Shown: piece after piece, positions 26,484-33,659 of the stretch | Numbering within the stretch: the first letter of the stretch is position 1 | Layout of the letters: the number at the start of each line of letters is the position of its first letter | Assembly (NCBI GenBank): GCA_963823525.1 | Contig: CAWGLW010000006.1 | Span: forward strand, 1,612,001-1,676,000 | Source: CAWGLW01 sp963823525 | GTDB taxonomy: Bacteria; Pseudomonadota; Gammaproteobacteria; Steroidobacterales; Steroidobacteraceae | DNA length: 64,000 nt | Reading direction: 5' to 3' | Notes under the pieces: model-generated | What the model was told of the DNA's origin: nothing | Seen by the model: only the letters and a program-made list of their open reading frames with translations | Database searches by the model: none | Translations under genes and position numbers: made by a program

Positions 26484-27124
26484 CAGCTGATGACCTCGAA
26501 ACGCTGGCCGCAGGCGGGGCAACGCACCAGGCCGCTGCGACCTGCGGGCAAACGCAATTGGCGTGAGCAGCCGGGGCACACGCGCAGCACGCGCTCACGG
26601 GGCCCGTCGATGTTCTTCCAGCCGACGCCGGGGCGCGACTTCGCGGCGGACCTTTCGAAGCCTGGCAAGGCCGAAGGAAAAGCGTCCGGATGCCGACGGC
26701 GGACTCGATCGTACCAGGCGGCCGCCTCCCGGTTTGCCGGCGACGCGGTATTGACCAGCAAAGGGTCAAAGGTCAACAGGCGAACCAGGCGTTGCACGAA
26801 CAGATCAAGTCCCTCGCTGGGCAGCCATTTTGTGCCCAGGCAGATGACCCCCGACGGATATACATTGGGGTGAAATATCGGGCTCTGAACCGAGGCGACC
26901 GGTGGCTGAAACGGGTAACGTTCCGGCAACGAGATCTTCAGGCGCGTCGGCGACTGGCGTCTGGTGGGGTAGTCTTTGCTGCCGGCGGTTTCGTAGAGCA
27001 ATTTCAACACGAGTGACGGTGAGGCCGGCTCGGGCAGTCGCTCCAGCACGATACGTCCTCCCGACGACGACGCCAGCGTCGCCAGTCGCGCCACGTCGCT
27101 GCTCAAACGCAACGCGCTGGTCAT
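26483..27124 (-). CDS. E2 ubiquitin-conjugating-like enzyme with C-terminal zinc ribbon
   Basis: 213 aa. Residues about 25-145 follow the eukaryotic E2 fold closely: basic strand region then ISLPERYPFQPP (65-75), FHPNVYPSGVICLGTKW with HPN at 85-87 and the candidate catalytic Cys95, then LVNTASPANREAAAWYD (123-139) in the place of the eukaryotic PLVPEIA helix. All parts of an active E2 are present. After a linker, residues 180-213 form a zinc ribbon (C183-x2-C186, C202-x2-C205). The stop overlaps the JAB start by one base; the Ubl gene ends 22 bases upstream. Expected to accept the Ubl from the E1 as a thioester. Confidence 0.88.
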   Translation of the reverse strand: MTSALRLSSDVARLATLASSSGGRIVLERLPEPASPSLVLKLLYETAGSKDYPTRRQSPTRLKISLPERYPFQPPVASVQSPIFHPNVYPSGVICLGTKWLPSEGLDLFVQRLVRLLTFDPLLVNTASPANREAAAWYDRVRRRHPDAFPSALPGFERSAAKSRPGVGWKNIDGPRERVLRVCPGCSRQLRLPAGRSGLVRCPACGQRFEVIS

Positions 27125-27146
27125 CGGCCCGGCTTCCGGAAGCCGG

Positions 27147-27398
27147 TCAGCCGGCCACCAGGACCGGCTGTACTTCGACCACGTCGCCCGGGTTTACGCC
27201 CCGGGACAGCGCGTCGCCCGGTGTCAGAGCCCGGCCAGTGGTCGTATTGACCAGCGTGTAATCGGTGTCCGCCGGCAGCGCCCAGTTATCGACGGCTGCC
27301 TGGATAATGTCAGCCCCGGTACTGGACGGATCGAGGTCCAGTTCGGCCCGACGCGTCTGGTCCGCCGTGCGAACCAGGATCTTCAATTCGTTGGTCAC
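27147..27398 (-). CDS. ubiquitin-like modifier protein
   Basis: 83 aa, beta-grasp-like: strand LKILVRTADQTRRAELDL, a helix STGADIIQAAVDNWALP, then DYTLVNTTTGRALTPGDAL and GVNPGDVVEVQPVLVAG. The final residue is Gly with no tail after it, so the C-terminus is already suitable for adenylation by an E1. GTG start at 27398 shares four bases (GTGA) with the E1 stop, which is why I choose it over longer in-frame starts. Size and position between E1 and E2 identify it as the modifier of the operon. One Ubl domain only, unlike the two-domain BilA described in many Bil systems. Confidence 0.82.
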   Translation of the reverse strand: MTNELKILVRTADQTRRAELDLDPSSTGADIIQAAVDNWALPADTDYTLVNTTTGRALTPGDALSRGVNPGDVVEVQPVLVAG

Positions 27399-28534
27399 TT
27401 TGTCTCCTCGCCGAAATTGAAACACACGGTCACGCCGTCGATTTCCGTCAGCGCGTACTTGACCGGTACGGGTCTTTCGCCAAAGCGATCGATCAACTCC
27501 TGCAACCGGAAGCGGTGCCGGATTTCGATCTGGATCGCCGACTTCCCGCAGCCCGGGCACAGGACAATGGAGTCATCGAATTCGACTGCCCTGCGATTAA
27601 TGTAGTGATCAGCGCTTTCCATCTCACCGCAGTTTGCACAACGGTAGGCCGTGATCAGCGCGTCGCTCAGGCGCAGGACCTGCCCAGCCGTTCCCCGGTC
27701 AGCCGCGGTCGCCCGCCTGGTCCACCGGTTGCCGACATTGACCAGTCGTGGCTCGCGCTCGAATGCTTCGCAGCCCGGGCACTGCTCCCGGCGCACGAGT
27801 TCCGTTACCCGGCTGCCGCCGCCGATCGTGTCGACGAACATGCGCCGCGCTGGCATTTTCCGCGCATCGCCCAGCCGCAACGCTGTCGAGACTGCGAGCG
27901 CGCCGGCGACGCTTGCCGTGATGGCGGTGGTGGGAATCTTGCGTTCAGTGACGCCGCGCCGCCGCAAACCGCCGCAGGAATATCGCTCAGCCATGCGCGC
28001 ATAGGCGCTGTCCGGAAGGTGGCACTCGTAACAGGCGGCCGCCTGACTCAATGAAAAAGGATACGACTCCACGCTGACCCAGCGGCTGTCCATCGCCGTG
28101 TTGACCAGGTTGACCTGGGCAATCTGGCAAAGCTGGTTGAGTTTGAGTCGCGCCTCGAAGTTATCAACGGCACCAATCACGCCCGTGTAAGTCGTCAGAT
28201 CTTGCAGGTCCAGCGTATTCCAGAAGTCGCCGGCAATGGCGCTCAGCGTGACGCCTGGATCGACTTCGCTCGCCCGATCGGCAACCGCTTCGGCCTTGTT
28301 CCTTCCGACATCGGCTTCACGCAGGAAGATGCTGCGGGTGAGGTTGTGCAATTCGACCGTGTCGAAATCAAAGACATCAATCCGGCCAACGCCCAGCAGT
28401 GCAAGGTTCTTTATTACCTCGTTACCGATTGCGCCTGCTCCGACGACGGCAACGCGGCTTTGCGACAGTTCGTCCTGGGAAAGCCAGTCGATCAGGTCGT
28501 GACGCAGATAACGCGATGAACGATCCGGATCCAT
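27395..28534 (-). CDS. E1-like ubiquitin-activating enzyme (ThiF/UBA fold) with extra zinc domain
   Basis: 379 aa. Adenylation domain with nucleotide motif VVGAGAIGNEV (GAGAIG 32-37), D56-x-D58 and HNLTR (63-67) as in MoeB/ThiF/UBA enzymes. Structural zinc site C168-x2-C171 and C252-x2-C255. Between them, YSC187GGL followed by ERKIPTTAITASVAG resembles the loop that carries the catalytic Cys of E1 enzymes, so Cys187 is the best candidate. A further domain (about 290-379) has C299-x2-C302 and C326-x2-C329. ATG at 28534, 23 bases after the membrane zinc-protein gene; its stop overlaps the Ubl start (GTGA). Activates the neighbouring Ubl, by context. Confidence 0.9.
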   Translation of the reverse strand: MDPDRSSRYLRHDLIDWLSQDELSQSRVAVVGAGAIGNEVIKNLALLGVGRIDVFDFDTVELHNLTRSIFLREADVGRNKAEAVADRASEVDPGVTLSAIAGDFWNTLDLQDLTTYTGVIGAVDNFEARLKLNQLCQIAQVNLVNTAMDSRWVSVESYPFSLSQAAACYECHLPDSAYARMAERYSCGGLRRRGVTERKIPTTAITASVAGALAVSTALRLGDARKMPARRMFVDTIGGGSRVTELVRREQCPGCEAFEREPRLVNVGNRWTRRATAADRGTAGQVLRLSDALITAYRCANCGEMESADHYINRRAVEFDDSIVLCPGCGKSAIQIEIRHRFRLQELIDRFGERPVPVKYALTEIDGVTVCFNFGEETK

Positions 28535-28557
28535 GAGCCTGCCGTCGTCTGGTTTGC

Positions 28558-28929
28558 TCAACTGCCAGCCAGTGTGACAGCGCGAAAATTCGTGCCGCCG
28601 CAACCCGCACAGCGTCCCTTGTTCTCGCGTACCAGGATCGCCACGCTCTCGGCATGATAGAAAGCCAGGCACTGGTCGCAACGCACAAGCGCACGCGTGT
28701 CATCAAGCGCCGCACCCGAATAGGCGTCGCGAAGTCCCTCGATGTCCCGGCGAGTCACGACAAACGGTTCGTCCATGCTGCCGCGCGATTTAGAACCCGA
28801 TCCGCGGGCGGATCCTCTGCGCGGCCGATAGGCACGCGAGTCGCGTCGCCCGGTCGGCCGGTTCTGCTGCGCGAGCATCAGAATGATCCCGACGCCAAGC
28901 AGCAACAACAGGGGTATCAATCTCGCCAT
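28558..28929 (-). CDS. membrane-anchored zinc-binding protein heading the Ubl operon
   Basis: 123 aa. An N-terminal transmembrane helix (residues about 4-20, LIPLLLLLGVGIILML), a very basic Arg/Ser/Gly linker (24-50), then a small domain with C84-x2-C87-x4-H92 (CDQCLAFYH) and C107-x2-C110 (CAGC). The CxxC...YH...CxxC spacing suggests a zinc ribbon or treble clef, the fold group that includes RING-like domains. First gene of the operon, 23 bases before the E1. A role as membrane recruiter or E3-like factor is inference only. ATG at 28929 begins the helix; upstream in-frame sequence is not helix-like. Confidence 0.75.
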   Translation of the reverse strand: MARLIPLLLLLGVGIILMLAQQNRPTGRRDSRAYRPRRGSARGSGSKSRGSMDEPFVVTRRDIEGLRDAYSGAALDDTRALVRCDQCLAFYHAESVAILVRENKGRCAGCGGTNFRAVTLAGS

Positions 28930-29017
28930 CCGGTTCTGTCCATTTATCGGGGTGTCGTGCAAAGTCCGGGTGCTCGCGGTCTTTCTCTGCCCGAAATGGG
29001 GATCATGGACCGCAGAT

Positions 29018-29908
29018 TCAACGCAGACTCTCCACTTTGATCCAGGTTGTGTACTCGCTGCTTCGGGATCCGGAGCGACCCTGCAGCGTCCCACCGGCCG
29101 TCACCGAGCCGGCCTCGCGGATGCCGCCAAGCGGAATCCACTCGCCGACGGCACCGCTTACGCTGGTATCCAGACCGCTCGTCTGAATGCCGCCGCTGCC
29201 GAGGTTCTGCTGACGGGAGGAGATGTCGATCGTTACCCGATCACCAGTGATGCGGGCTGAAGCATAGAACCCGGTGCCGATATCGCGGTAGGTCGTCGTT
29301 TGCTGAAGGATGGAACCGCGTGGGTCAGGGCGCAATTCAGTTGTCGTGACCGGCAATGACTGACCCGTGGAGATCAGTGTCTCCTGCCCTTCGAGCGTTC
29401 GTACACTGCTGATGTTATGCAGACCGGTGCTTTGCCGGCCAGCATCAGCGACTACCTGCACGCTGGTGTCCGGTCCCGGCGGGCGATTGATGCCGACCTG
29501 GGCGCTGGAACCGCCGATCGTTGCTGTGACCCGAGCAGCCGCGGCGTCGATGTCGGTGACGGTTCCCTGGCCCACGGTAATCATCAACTCGCGAGGTGCG
29601 CGATCGAGCATCATCACGGCCTCGCGGATCTGTGCGTAGTTGGCCGCGCTCGTGCGAACAAACAACAGGTTATCGCTCCCGGTGATGACGCCGTCGGGCT
29701 CGAGCAGTGGCCTGACGGCGGGCAGGACCTGCTCGGCAAGGCGGTGCTCCAGCGTGATGATCTGCATTTCCTGTGCCTGAGCCAGCGCGATCACAGCGGG
29801 ATTGACGCCCCACAACAGCAGGGTAATCAGCGAGGCTCGCACCCGGTACCCGCGCCACAAGGCGTGCGCATGGGTTCCGGAGATTCTGCAGGCTGCCGCC
29901 GTCAGCAT
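29018..29908 (-). CDS. short secretin-like protein (N-domain plus secretin core)
   Basis: 296 aa with a signal peptide (cleavage near ALA-QAQ, about residue 45). A NolW/N-domain-like part (MQIITLEHRLAEQVLPAVRP, LLFVRTSAANYAQIREAVMM, about 45-115) leads into segments patterned like the secretin core: GQETLISTGQSLPVTTTEL, DIGTGFYASARI and TSGLDTSVSGAVGEWIPLGG. It is much shorter than GspD or PilQ (over 600 aa), has no visible C-terminal pilotin-binding tail, and no type II secretion or pilus genes are nearby. Starts 7 bases after the threonine aldolase stop, so co-transcribed. May form a small outer-membrane pore or be a degenerate secretin. Confidence 0.7.
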   Translation of the reverse strand: MLTAAACRISGTHAHALWRGYRVRASLITLLLWGVNPAVIALAQAQEMQIITLEHRLAEQVLPAVRPLLEPDGVITGSDNLLFVRTSAANYAQIREAVMMLDRAPRELMITVGQGTVTDIDAAAARVTATIGGSSAQVGINRPPGPDTSVQVVADAGRQSTGLHNISSVRTLEGQETLISTGQSLPVTTTELRPDPRGSILQQTTTYRDIGTGFYASARITGDRVTIDISSRQQNLGSGGIQTSGLDTSVSGAVGEWIPLGGIREAGSVTAGGTLQGRSGSRSSEYTTWIKVESLR

Positions 29909-29915
29909 GCCTGTC

Positions 29916-30953
29916 TCATGCCGCCACGGCCCGGCCAACGCAGTCCACCAGGGCGTCCATGCCTTCGGATTCCTGGTCATGACGGCAAACCAGCCGAACG
30001 TCACGGCCGAGCTTGTAGAAACTGAACGGACCGGCCTCCAGCGCCCGCACTGCCGCATCGGGCATTCGTAGGAACAGCATGTTGATTTCCACCGCTGCGA
30101 CCAGTGAAACACCGGGGATCGCGTCGAGGCGCGAGGCCAGCACCCTGGCATTCTCATTGGCAAGGCGCGCCCGTTGCAGCCAGCGATCGTCCGACAGGTA
30201 GCGTTCGAGCTGGGCAGAGACAAAGCGCGCTTTCGACAGGACTTGCCCGCCGCGTTTCATCAGGAAAGGAATCCGGCTGGCGAGCGACGCATCAAAGACG
30301 ACCAGCGCCTCCGCGTTGATTGCACCATTCTTGGTCGCACCGAATGAAAGCACGTCAACGCCCGCACGCCAGGTGAGGTCCGCCGGCGCGCAGCCCAGCG
30401 CCGCGACCGCGTTGGCGAAGCGCGCGCCGTCCATGTGAACCTTCAGGCCGCTGGCATGGGCGAGCTCGCACAGTTCGGCAATCTCATCGATCGAATAGAG
30501 CGTGCCGAAGTCGGTGGGTTGCGTCAGGTTCAGCGCGAAAGGCTGAACGCGGGTCGGATTGCCCATGCCAGCCAGTTCCAGTTCCTCGCGCAACCGTTCG
30601 GAGTTGATCTTATAACCTGCACCGGGCAGGGCGCAGAGCTTGGCGCCGGTAAAGAACTCCGGTGCGCCGCATTCGTAGACGTTGATGTGCGCGCTTTCAT
30701 GGCAGTAGATGCTGCCGTAGGTATTGGCCAGCGCAGCCAGCGCGATGCCGTTCGTGCCGGTCCCCGTCGCCAGCGGGCAGGCGACCAGTTCGCGTTCGAA
30801 GGCCTCGGCGAAACGCAGATTCATTGCTCGCGTGAAGGAATCATCGCCGTAGGGGCCGGCGGTCCCGGTGTTTGCTGCGATCAGCGCGTCCAGGATTTCG
30901 GTTGCCGCACCGGCCACGTTGTCGCTGCGAAAATCGTAAAGTGCGCCGCTCAT
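29916..30953 (-). CDS. ltaE: low-specificity L-threonine aldolase
   Basis: 345-aa PLP enzyme that splits threonine or allo-threonine to glycine and acetaldehyde. N-terminal FRSDNVAGAATEILDAL, the conserved HMDGARFANAVAALG (Asp that contacts the PLP ring nitrogen) and SFGATKNGAINAEALVVFD with the Schiff-base Lys are all present. Length is typical. ATG at 30953, 9 bases after the stop of the upstream thioredoxin lipoprotein, so the lipoprotein, ltaE and the secretin-like gene probably form one transcript. Confidence 0.92.
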   Translation of the reverse strand: MSGALYDFRSDNVAGAATEILDALIAANTGTAGPYGDDSFTRAMNLRFAEAFERELVACPLATGTGTNGIALAALANTYGSIYCHESAHINVYECGAPEFFTGAKLCALPGAGYKINSERLREELELAGMGNPTRVQPFALNLTQPTDFGTLYSIDEIAELCELAHASGLKVHMDGARFANAVAALGCAPADLTWRAGVDVLSFGATKNGAINAEALVVFDASLASRIPFLMKRGGQVLSKARFVSAQLERYLSDDRWLQRARLANENARVLASRLDAIPGVSLVAAVEINMLFLRMPDAAVRALEAGPFSFYKLGRDVRLVCRHDQESEGMDALVDCVGRAVAA

Positions 30954-30962
30954 TGATTCAGT

Positions 30963-32612
30963 TCAGGCACCACTTTTGTCCTGGTTGTCCGCGTCGAGGA
31001 AGCGTTCGCAATTGGCGCGGCCCGCGTCGGTCTGCGGCAGCTCGGCGCAGATGAGATCGGCCCGGGCCCGCAGGGTCCCAATGACTGCAAGTCGATCGCC
31101 GCCCTGGCCCCATTCGAGCAGTTTCCCATTGAGCTGTTCGAGTCGCATCCGGGTTCGCTGGTAGAACGCGTCAGGCGAATCATCGAGCTCATCGAGCAGC
31201 CCGAGGCCTACCCGCTCGATGGTCTTCGTGTCTTCGGGTGTCATCTCGAGCAAGCCCATGAGGTAGTTGTAACCCCACTGGAAACGCGTGGCCGGTCCCG
31301 TCGATCCCTCATAAGCTCGCGCCAGCCAGTCGACGGCCTCGCGTTCACGGCCGGCTCGCTTCGCGAAATCGGCGAGCGACAGCATGAAGTAGTACGGGGA
31401 CTTCGACTTATCGAGCTCGGCCTGCAGCATCGTGCTGGCTTCCGTGTCGAGACCGGCTTCCCAGTAAAGATTGGCGGCCGCGTTGATCACTGCCTGCCGC
31501 TCATACGAATCACTGGTTTTCGCGTCGAAGGTAGCGACCATCGCCCGGCTCTCATCGAGCAGTTTGACGGGTAACTCATCCTGCGGCGAACCGAGTCGCG
31601 CAAGCACGAGGCGCGCACGCATCAGGTTCAGTTGCTCGGCTGCTGAGAGTGCTGCATCGGCGCCGTCGTCTTCCAGGCGATCGAGTGAGGCCGCCCATGC
31701 CGTGACCAGTTTGTCACGCTGCGCGGACTGCGCTTCCGAGAGCAGTCCGATCACCGGCTCCGCGCCATAGAGGAGATTCTGGATATTGGCCTGCTGCACG
31801 GCAGGTTCGTCCAGCAGATCGAGCAGCGCGCCGCGGGCCTGTACCCGCTCCGCTTCGGACAGGGCCTTCGAGCCCGGAGCGTCCGCGGCTTGAGCGGCTG
31901 CGCCGAGGTACTCGAAGAACAGCCGAGCGCAATCGGCTCGCATTGCGGTCGGGCAAGCCTTACTGAGCGCACCAAACGCATCCACTCGATCTTCCTCTGG
32001 CAGGACCCGGCCGTTGTCAGTGCCCCATGAATAGTAGGTAAGCAGGCGCCAGTCGTTGTCGCTGATGGCACGGCCGCTGCGCGCTTCGCCCAGGATTTCG
32101 GCGACCGGGCGCGCGTCAGCCAGCGCAACATCGAGAATGCTGGTGTAACGCTCGATATCCACGCCGCCCGGCAGGCGCGTGATCTCCGTTCCGTCGGGGC
32201 GAAACAGGATCATGGTCGGGTAACCGATGACACCAAATTGCTCTCCGAGCCGCTGGGCGCGCGGTGTGTCGCCGTCAAGATACAGCGGCACGAACAGCCT
32301 GGACCGCTCCTGGAACTCGCGTTGATTGAAAATCGTCGCTTTTATCTGCGCGCAGGGAGGGCACCATTCGGCGCCCCAGTAAAGGAAGATCGGCTTGCCC
32401 GCTTCCGCCGCAGCGGCGAAGGCAGATTCGGCGTCGCCGGCGAACCAGTCGATCCCCGCCGGCAGGTGGTCAGCCGGTGCGGCTGCCACAGGCGCCACGG
32501 CCTCGGACGGTTTCGGCGGCGGCGCAGCTTTTTTGTCGCCGCTCTTTCCGCAGGCCGAGAGTGCGAGCAGAACGGCCAGTGGCAGGATTCTCACCAGTGC
32601 AGTGGGTGGCAT
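30963..32612 (-). CDS. thioredoxin-fold lipoprotein with long helical tail
   Basis: 549 aa. Lipoprotein signal with lipobox LALSAC followed by Gly-Lys, then a Pro/Ala-rich linker. The thioredoxin domain (about residues 55-165) has the redox motif AEWCPPCAQIK and the cis-Pro region GVIGYPTMILF. The remaining 380 residues are alpha-helical, rich in Ala, Leu and Asp, with features of tetratricopeptide-type repeats, and no other catalytic motif. Periplasmic disulfide reductase or sensor of some kind (inference). The ATG at 32612 starts the signal peptide; a longer frame extending to 33065 overlaps the divergent CDF gene and is rejected. Heads the operon with ltaE. Confidence 0.82.
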   Translation of the reverse strand: MPPTALVRILPLAVLLALSACGKSGDKKAAPPPKPSEAVAPVAAAPADHLPAGIDWFAGDAESAFAAAAEAGKPIFLYWGAEWCPPCAQIKATIFNQREFQERSRLFVPLYLDGDTPRAQRLGEQFGVIGYPTMILFRPDGTEITRLPGGVDIERYTSILDVALADARPVAEILGEARSGRAISDNDWRLLTYYSWGTDNGRVLPEEDRVDAFGALSKACPTAMRADCARLFFEYLGAAAQAADAPGSKALSEAERVQARGALLDLLDEPAVQQANIQNLLYGAEPVIGLLSEAQSAQRDKLVTAWAASLDRLEDDGADAALSAAEQLNLMRARLVLARLGSPQDELPVKLLDESRAMVATFDAKTSDSYERQAVINAAANLYWEAGLDTEASTMLQAELDKSKSPYYFMLSLADFAKRAGREREAVDWLARAYEGSTGPATRFQWGYNYLMGLLEMTPEDTKTIERVGLGLLDELDDSPDAFYQRTRMRLEQLNGKLLEWGQGGDRLAVIGTLRARADLICAELPQTDAGRANCERFLDADNQDKSGA

Positions 32613-32747
32613 CGCATTTACCGGAAAACTGGAAGGAAAAACATCAGTCAGGATACGCACTGCCAGGTGGCCCGACCAGCGTACGCACGCGTTGCGCGCC
32701 CGCGACCGGAACTCTAACCTGTCAAGGCTCCCTATCAAGGATAACGC

Positions 32748-33659
32748 ATGTCCTCCCGTGAAGGCTCGTCCGCGAAAGCCATTCTTTATGCGTTTTCGGC
32801 CAACCTGGGCATCGCGATCACCAAAACGGCCGCGGCCGTCTACACGAATTCCGGCAGCATGCTGGCTGAAGCCATTCATTCCTACGCGGACTGCTTCAAC
32901 CAGGTACTGCTGTACGTTGGACTCAGGCGTGCGGCACGACCGGCGACGGCGGACCACCCGCTCGGTTACGGAAAGGCGAGTTATTTCTGGAGCTTCATCG
33001 TCGCGTTGATGCTGTTCAGCATGGGCGGTCTGTTCTCGGTGTACGAGGGCTGGCACAAGCTGCAAGCGCCACAGGAGCTGAACAAGATCTGGATCGGGCT
33101 GATCGTGCTGGGCGTGGCGATCCTGCTGGAAAGCGGCAGCCTCTACGGCTCTCTCGCCGAGATCCGCAAGCTGCGCAATGGCCGCGCTTTTGGTGAGTGG
33201 TTCAAGAATACCCGAAACGCTGAACTCGTCGTCGTGCTCGGCGAGGACGTCGCGGCGTTGATCGGTCTGGTGCTCGCCTTCGGCTTTCTAAGCCTCGCCT
33301 GGTACACGGGCGACGCGCGTTACGATGCAATCGGTTCAATCTCCATCGGCCTCGTGCTGATCGCCGTGGCGATGTTTGTCGGGGCGCGTATCGCTTCACT
33401 GCTGCTGGGTAAGTCTGCCGAGCCCGTGTTCGAGAACAGGATTCGGGAATTGATCAATGAGGACCCGCAGATCGAGCAGCTTCTGAATGCGATTACCCTG
33501 CGGTTTGGTCCGAAAGTGATGGTTGCGGCCAAGATCAAGATGCGCTCGGACCTGTCGATCAACGAAGCCGTCGCGCACATCAATGCGCTGGAGCGGCGCT
33601 TGAAGGCGTCGTTGCCGGAAATCGGCTGGTGCTTTATCGAGCCGGACGTGACGGATTGA
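32748..33659 (+). CDS. cation diffusion facilitator (CDF) transporter
   Basis: 303-aa inner-membrane metal/proton antiporter family protein. The transmembrane metal site HSYAD (EAIHSYADCFNQVLLYVG) and the partner DHPLGYGKASYFWSF segment are clear; six helices are expected and about five to six are visible, followed by a cytoplasmic domain (FGPKVMVAAKIKMRSDLSI). Closest in pattern to the CDF proteins with HxxxD in helix II that move Zn, Fe or Mn; the metal cannot be decided. Divergent from the thioredoxin lipoprotein. Its 3' end overlaps that of hutG by 26 bases. Confidence 0.9.
   Translation: MSSREGSSAKAILYAFSANLGIAITKTAAAVYTNSGSMLAEAIHSYADCFNQVLLYVGLRRAARPATADHPLGYGKASYFWSFIVALMLFSMGGLFSVYEGWHKLQAPQELNKIWIGLIVLGVAILLESGSLYGSLAEIRKLRNGRAFGEWFKNTRNAELVVVLGEDVAALIGLVLAFGFLSLAWYTGDARYDAIGSISIGLVLIAVAMFVGARIASLLLGKSAEPVFENRIRELINEDPQIEQLLNAITLRFGPKVMVAAKIKMRSDLSINEAVAHINALERRLKASLPEIGWCFIEPDVTD

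Noticed and set aside
25905..28929. CBASS-type Cap2/Cap3 system or tRNA-thiolation TtuB pathway
   Set aside because: No CD-NTase or effector gene nearby, E1 and E2 are separate proteins, and no tRNA sulfurtransferase is present; the full E1-E2-Ubl-JAB set fits better.
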